A stretch of 64,000 bases of DNA, taken from assembly GCF_002338065.1 (NCBI RefSeq), contig NZ_DDHJ01000004.1:325943-389942 (forward strand), in the 5' to 3' direction. A model generated the notes under the pieces. The model worked only from the letters and a program-made list of their open reading frames with translations, had not been told where the DNA came from and did no database searches. This document shows, piece after piece, positions 61,008 through 64,000 of this stretch. Each line of letters begins with the position of its first letter. The stretch's first letter is position 1. The DNA is from Pseudomonas sp. UBA1879 (GTDB lineage Bacteria; Pseudomonadota; Gammaproteobacteria; Pseudomonadales; Pseudomonadaceae). The position numbers and the translations under genes are program-made.

Positions 61008-61316
61008 TCTGACGAACCGGCGAATACCCTGTATGAAAAAGGTTTCATGCAGGGCGCTACCGACCCAAGCCGCGCAAATGCTGGCCTTGATGAGACGCTG
61101 AAATGTTTGGTCAGCTTTGCGGGTTGCAAACACCCTCTTTTTTTTCTATAGGTCACAGCTTCTTGGCTCTGGCCTTTTGTCGTTTCAGCTTTCTGAAAGC
61201 TGAAAGGGTGTAAAACTGGCTGAGAGTGACGCACTGAGCAACACTGCCAACTGCAGATGCTCCTCGAACCGCTCGGTTCGTACCGCTTAACCATGCTCGT
61301 TGTGAACGGGAGCCGT
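61008..61316. other. mucB-mucD gap without mucC
   Basis: P. aeruginosa has mucC here, but no RseC/MucC-like frame is present. The gap holds a T8 run (61138-61145), a 23-nt palindrome (61183-61205) and the mucD leader. Confidence 0.6.
61183..61205. promoter_or_regulatory. 23-nt perfect palindrome before mucD
   Basis: TTTCAGCTTTC and its complement GAAAGCTGAAA flank a single T. It is 111 nt before the mucD start. Because the loop would be one base, it looks more like a protein-binding site than an efficient terminator; a shorter 9-bp stem is also possible. Confidence 0.5.
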
Positions 61317-62759
61317 ATGTCGATACCACGCTTGAAAACTTATTTGTCCTGGATGGCCGCCGTGCTGATGCTCGGCCAGGTCCTCACTGCGCAGGCTGAA
61401 GCCCTGCCGGACTTCACGTCACTGGTGGAGCAGGCGTCGCCTGCCGTCGTCAACATCAGTACGCGTCAAAAACTGCCGGACCGCTCAGTAGCGCGCGGGC
61501 AAATGCCTGACCTCGAAGGCCTGCCGCCCATGCTGCGAGAGTTTCTCGAGCGCAGCATGCCACCCGGATCACGTCCACCGGGATCCGGCCCAGGCAAGGG
61601 GGATCGTCAACGGGAGGCGCAATCCTTGGGTTCGGGCTTCATCATTTCCGCTGACGGTTTCATCCTGACCAACAACCACGTCATCGACGGGGCTGACGAG
61701 ATTCTGGTACGCCTTTCCGACCGTAGCGAAATGAAAGCCAAGCTGATTGGCACCGACCCACGCACTGACGTGGCGGTCCTGAAGATTGACGGCAAAGACT
61801 TGCCGACGGTCAAGCTGGGCAATTCGGACAAGTTGAAAGTGGGCGAGTGGGTGTTGGCCATCGGGTCGCCGTTCGGATTCGATCACTCGGTTACCAAAGG
61901 CATTGTCAGCGCAAAGGGTCGTAGCCTGCCGAACGACACCTACGTGCCGTTCATTCAAACCGACGTGGCCATCAACCCTGGCAACTCGGGCGGTCCGCTG
62001 TTCAACATGGCCGGCGAGGTCGTGGGTATCAACTCGCAGATTTTCACCCGTTCTGGCGGTTTCATGGGCCTGTCGTTCGCCATTCCGATCGACGTGGCGA
62101 TGGATGTCGCGAACCAACTGAAGGCCAATGGCAAAGTCAACCGTGGTTGGCTGGGGGTGGTGATTCAGGAAGTGAACAAAGACCTGGCCGAGTCGTTCGG
62201 TCTGGACAAGCCTGCCGGCGCTCTGGTGGCGCAGGTACTGGACGACGGCCCGGCGGCCAAGGCCGGTTTGCAGGTGGGTGACGTGATCCTCAGCGCCAAC
62301 GGCACGCCGATCATCATGTCCGCTGATTTGCCGCATCTGATTGGCAATCTGAAGGACGGCAGCAAGGCCGAGCTGGAAGTCATTCGGGACGGCAAGCGTC
62401 AGAAACTGGCCGTGACAGTCGGCGCGCTTCCCGCGGAAGGGGAAGAAATGGGCGCCTCGAACGAAGGCGTCGAGCGCAGCAGCAATCGCATGGGCGTTTC
62501 GGTCACCGACTTGACGGCTGAGCAGATGAAGTCGATGGACCTCAAGGGCGGCGTCGTCATCAAGGACGTTCAGGATGGCCCCGCTTCGCTGATTGGTCTG
62601 CAGCCAGGTGACGTCATCACCCATCTGAACAATCAGGCGATCACGTCGGCCAAGCAATTCACGGAAGTTGCCAAAGGGTTGCCGAAGAATCGTTCGGTGT
62701 CGATGCGGGTGTTGCGCCAGGGTCGCGCGACATTCATCACATTCAAACTGGCGGAATAA
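61317..62759 (+). CDS. mucD: periplasmic serine protease MucD (DegP-like)
   Basis: This 480-residue HtrA-family protease has a signal peptide (cleavage about TAQAEA), the triad His121 (TNNHVIDG), Asp151 (DPRTDVAVLKI) and Ser224 (NPGNSGGPL), and two PDZ domains. It removes misfolded periplasmic proteins and limits AlgU activation. GGGAGCC precedes ATG 61317; upstream in-frame starts are not supported. Confidence 0.95.
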   Translation: MSIPRLKTYLSWMAAVLMLGQVLTAQAEALPDFTSLVEQASPAVVNISTRQKLPDRSVARGQMPDLEGLPPMLREFLERSMPPGSRPPGSGPGKGDRQREAQSLGSGFIISADGFILTNNHVIDGADEILVRLSDRSEMKAKLIGTDPRTDVAVLKIDGKDLPTVKLGNSDKLKVGEWVLAIGSPFGFDHSVTKGIVSAKGRSLPNDTYVPFIQTDVAINPGNSGGPLFNMAGEVVGINSQIFTRSGGFMGLSFAIPIDVAMDVANQLKANGKVNRGWLGVVIQEVNKDLAESFGLDKPAGALVAQVLDDGPAAKAGLQVGDVILSANGTPIIMSADLPHLIGNLKDGSKAELEVIRDGKRQKLAVTVGALPAEGEEMGASNEGVERSSNRMGVSVTDLTAEQMKSMDLKGGVVIKDVQDGPASLIGLQPGDVITHLNNQAITSAKQFTEVAKGLPKNRSVSMRVLRQGRATFITFKLAE

Positions 62760-62776
62760 TCGGCCAGACGGAGAAG

Positions 62777-62802
62777 AGGAGCGGCCTGGCCGCTCCTTTT
62801 TT
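62777..62802 (+). terminator. terminator of the algU-mucD operon
   Basis: The stem GGAGCGG/CCGCTCC (plus one A-T pair) has a CCTGG loop, followed by T6. Confidence 0.93.
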
Positions 62803-62928
62803 GTATCTGGCTGACGGCAGGCTGTCTGTCCTCACGTGCGAACGTGACGCCTCAACCTTCCTTCAGGTACAATTCCCGGCTATTTTTCGGCGGGCAGTCT
62901 GCCTGCAACCTTTTTCGAGTGTTGATCC

Positions 62929-64000
62929 GTGAGTGATTTGAGTCATATCCGCAATTTCTCCATCATCGCCCACATTGACCATGGCAAGTCGACGCTGGCT
63001 GATCGTTTCATTCAAATGTGCGGTGGCCTCACCGAACGTGAGATGGAAGCCCAAGTGCTCGATTCCATGGATCTGGAGCGTGAGCGCGGCATCACGATCA
63101 AGGCCCACAGCGTCACCCTTTATTACAAGGCGCAGGACGGCATCACCTACCAACTGAACTTCATCGACACCCCCGGCCACGTCGATTTCACCTACGAAGT
63201 CAGCCGCTCGCTGGCCGCCTGTGAGGGTGCGCTGCTGGTGGTCGATGCTGGACAGGGTGTGGAGGCGCAGTCCGTCGCCAACTGCTACACCGCCATTGAG
63301 CAGGGCCTGGAAGTCATGCCGGTCCTGAACAAGATGGACTTGCCGCAGGCCGACCCGGACCGCGTCAAGGACGAAATCGAGAAGATCATCGGCATCGATG
63401 CCACCGACGCCGTGGCCTGTAGCGCCAAGAGCGGCATGGGCGTCGATGAAGTGCTGGAGCGTCTGGTGAAGACGATTCCGGCGCCGACTGGCAACATCGA
63501 AGACCCGCTGCAAGCGCTGATCATTGACTCTTGGTTCGACAACTATCTGGGCGTCGTCTCCCTGGTGCGTGTCCGTCACGGTCGCGTCAAGAAGGGCGAC
63601 AAGATCCTCGTCAAATCCACCGGCAAGGTCCATCTGGTCGACAGCGTGGGCGTTTTCAACCCGAAACACACCGCCACTGCCGACCTGAAAGCCGGTGAAG
63701 TAGGCTTCATCATTGCCGGCATCAAAGACATTCACGGTGCGCCGGTAGGTGACACCCTGACCCTGAGCTCGACGCCGGACGTTGAAGTCCTGCCAGGCTT
63801 CAAGCGGATTCAGCCGCAGGTTTATGCGGGTCTGTTCCCGGTCAGCTCCGACGATTTCGAAGATTTCCGTGAAGCCCTGCAGAAGCTGACGCTGAACGAC
63901 TCGTCGCTGCAGTACACTCCTGAAAGCTCCGACGCACTGGGTTTCGGCTTCCGTTGCGGCTTCCTTGGCATGTTGCACATGGAGATTATCCAGGAGCGCC
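62929..64000 (+). CDS. lepA: translation elongation factor 4 (LepA), 5' part
   Basis: This ribosomal GTPase (back-translocase, EF4) starts at a GTG (SDLSHIRNFSIIAHIDHGKST), with P-loop AHIDHGKS, switch motif RGITIKA, DTPGH and NKMD all intact. The frame stays open to the right edge (357 codons, about 60 percent of the usual 599 residues), where it is cut. The GTG start agrees with relatives, but the ribosome site is weak. A tacaat box lies at 62868-62873. Confidence 0.97.
   Translation, partial: MSDLSHIRNFSIIAHIDHGKSTLADRFIQMCGGLTEREMEAQVLDSMDLERERGITIKAHSVTLYYKAQDGITYQLNFIDTPGHVDFTYEVSRSLAACEGALLVVDAGQGVEAQSVANCYTAIEQGLEVMPVLNKMDLPQADPDRVKDEIEKIIGIDATDAVACSAKSGMGVDEVLERLVKTIPAPTGNIEDPLQALIIDSWFDNYLGVVSLVRVRHGRVKKGDKILVKSTGKVHLVDSVGVFNPKHTATADLKAGEVGFIIAGIKDIHGAPVGDTLTLSSTPDVEVLPGFKRIQPQVYAGLFPVSSDDFEDFREALQKLTLNDSSLQYTPESSDALGFGFRCGFLGMLHMEIIQER

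Noticed and set aside
62863..63978. 371-codon frame antisense to lepA
   Set aside because: lepA reads without interruption with all GTPase motifs; the antisense frame has none.

Overview
The window is a 64 kb piece of a Pseudomonas chromosome, probably from the fluorescens/syringae side of the genus. Evidence for this is the terminal block ygfZ / sdhE-ygfX / nadB / algU-mucA-mucB-mucD / lepA in the usual Pseudomonas order, a MexAB-OprM (TtgABC) pump with a TtgR repressor, a MifSR/KgtP-type alpha-ketoglutarate system, a PhaG-type thioesterase, and scattered GTAGGAGC/GTGGGAGC REP elements. It is ordinary dense chromosome: about 59 protein genes, one tRNA, no insertion sequence, no prophage and no CRISPR. 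The species cannot be fixed from sequence reading alone.

1-5.2 kb: a compact beta-ketoadipate cluster pcaR-pcaF-pcaT-pcaD with strong PcaR-like dyads, but without pcaK, pcaB and pcaC. 5.2-11.9 kb: oprM-mexB-mexA, divergent from ttgR with a TtgR-like operator between them. 12-15 kb: a periplasmic Cache-only protein, a DHA2 drug transporter and a small membrane protein. 15-21.8 kb: a LysR regulator divergent from a 2-ketoarginine decarboxylase-like enzyme coupled to an aldehyde dehydrogenase, then an AraC regulator divergent from a small monooxygenase, a small unknown gene and a flavin-reductase-like protein.

21.9-28.3 kb: two tandem paralogous secreted proteins made of 13-residue DGAD repeats, then a dicarboxylate (alpha-ketoglutarate) permease with a sigma-54 promoter, followed by its likely NtrC-type regulator and sensor kinase; REP elements and decayed copies of the regulator's 3' end lie between. 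28.4-35.3 kb: periplasmic beta-glucosidase BglX, a LemA-TPM-TPM operon, a methyltransferase and an EamA permease. 35.5-41.3 kb: an orphan SIR2-like (DUF4917-type) protein between small unknown genes, a LysR/MFS pair, tRNA-Gly(CCC) and phaG.

41.6-54 kb: rsuA-like pseudouridine synthase, a diguanylate cyclase coupled to a small Cys-rich protein, a Gly/Tyr-rich lipoprotein, a hydroxyisobutyryl-CoA hydrolase-like enzyme, ung, an AbrB-type membrane protein and the tricarboxylate transporter tctCBA divergent from its two-component system tctDE. 54-64 kb: an HDOD protein and the conserved ygfZ-to-lepA housekeeping and envelope-stress block, cut inside lepA at the right edge.

The recurring theme is organic-acid and aromatic-acid uptake wired to local regulators: PcaR/PcaT, MifSR/KgtP and TctDE/TctCBA. 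The least explained elements are the tandem 13-residue-repeat secreted proteins and the SIR2-like protein.
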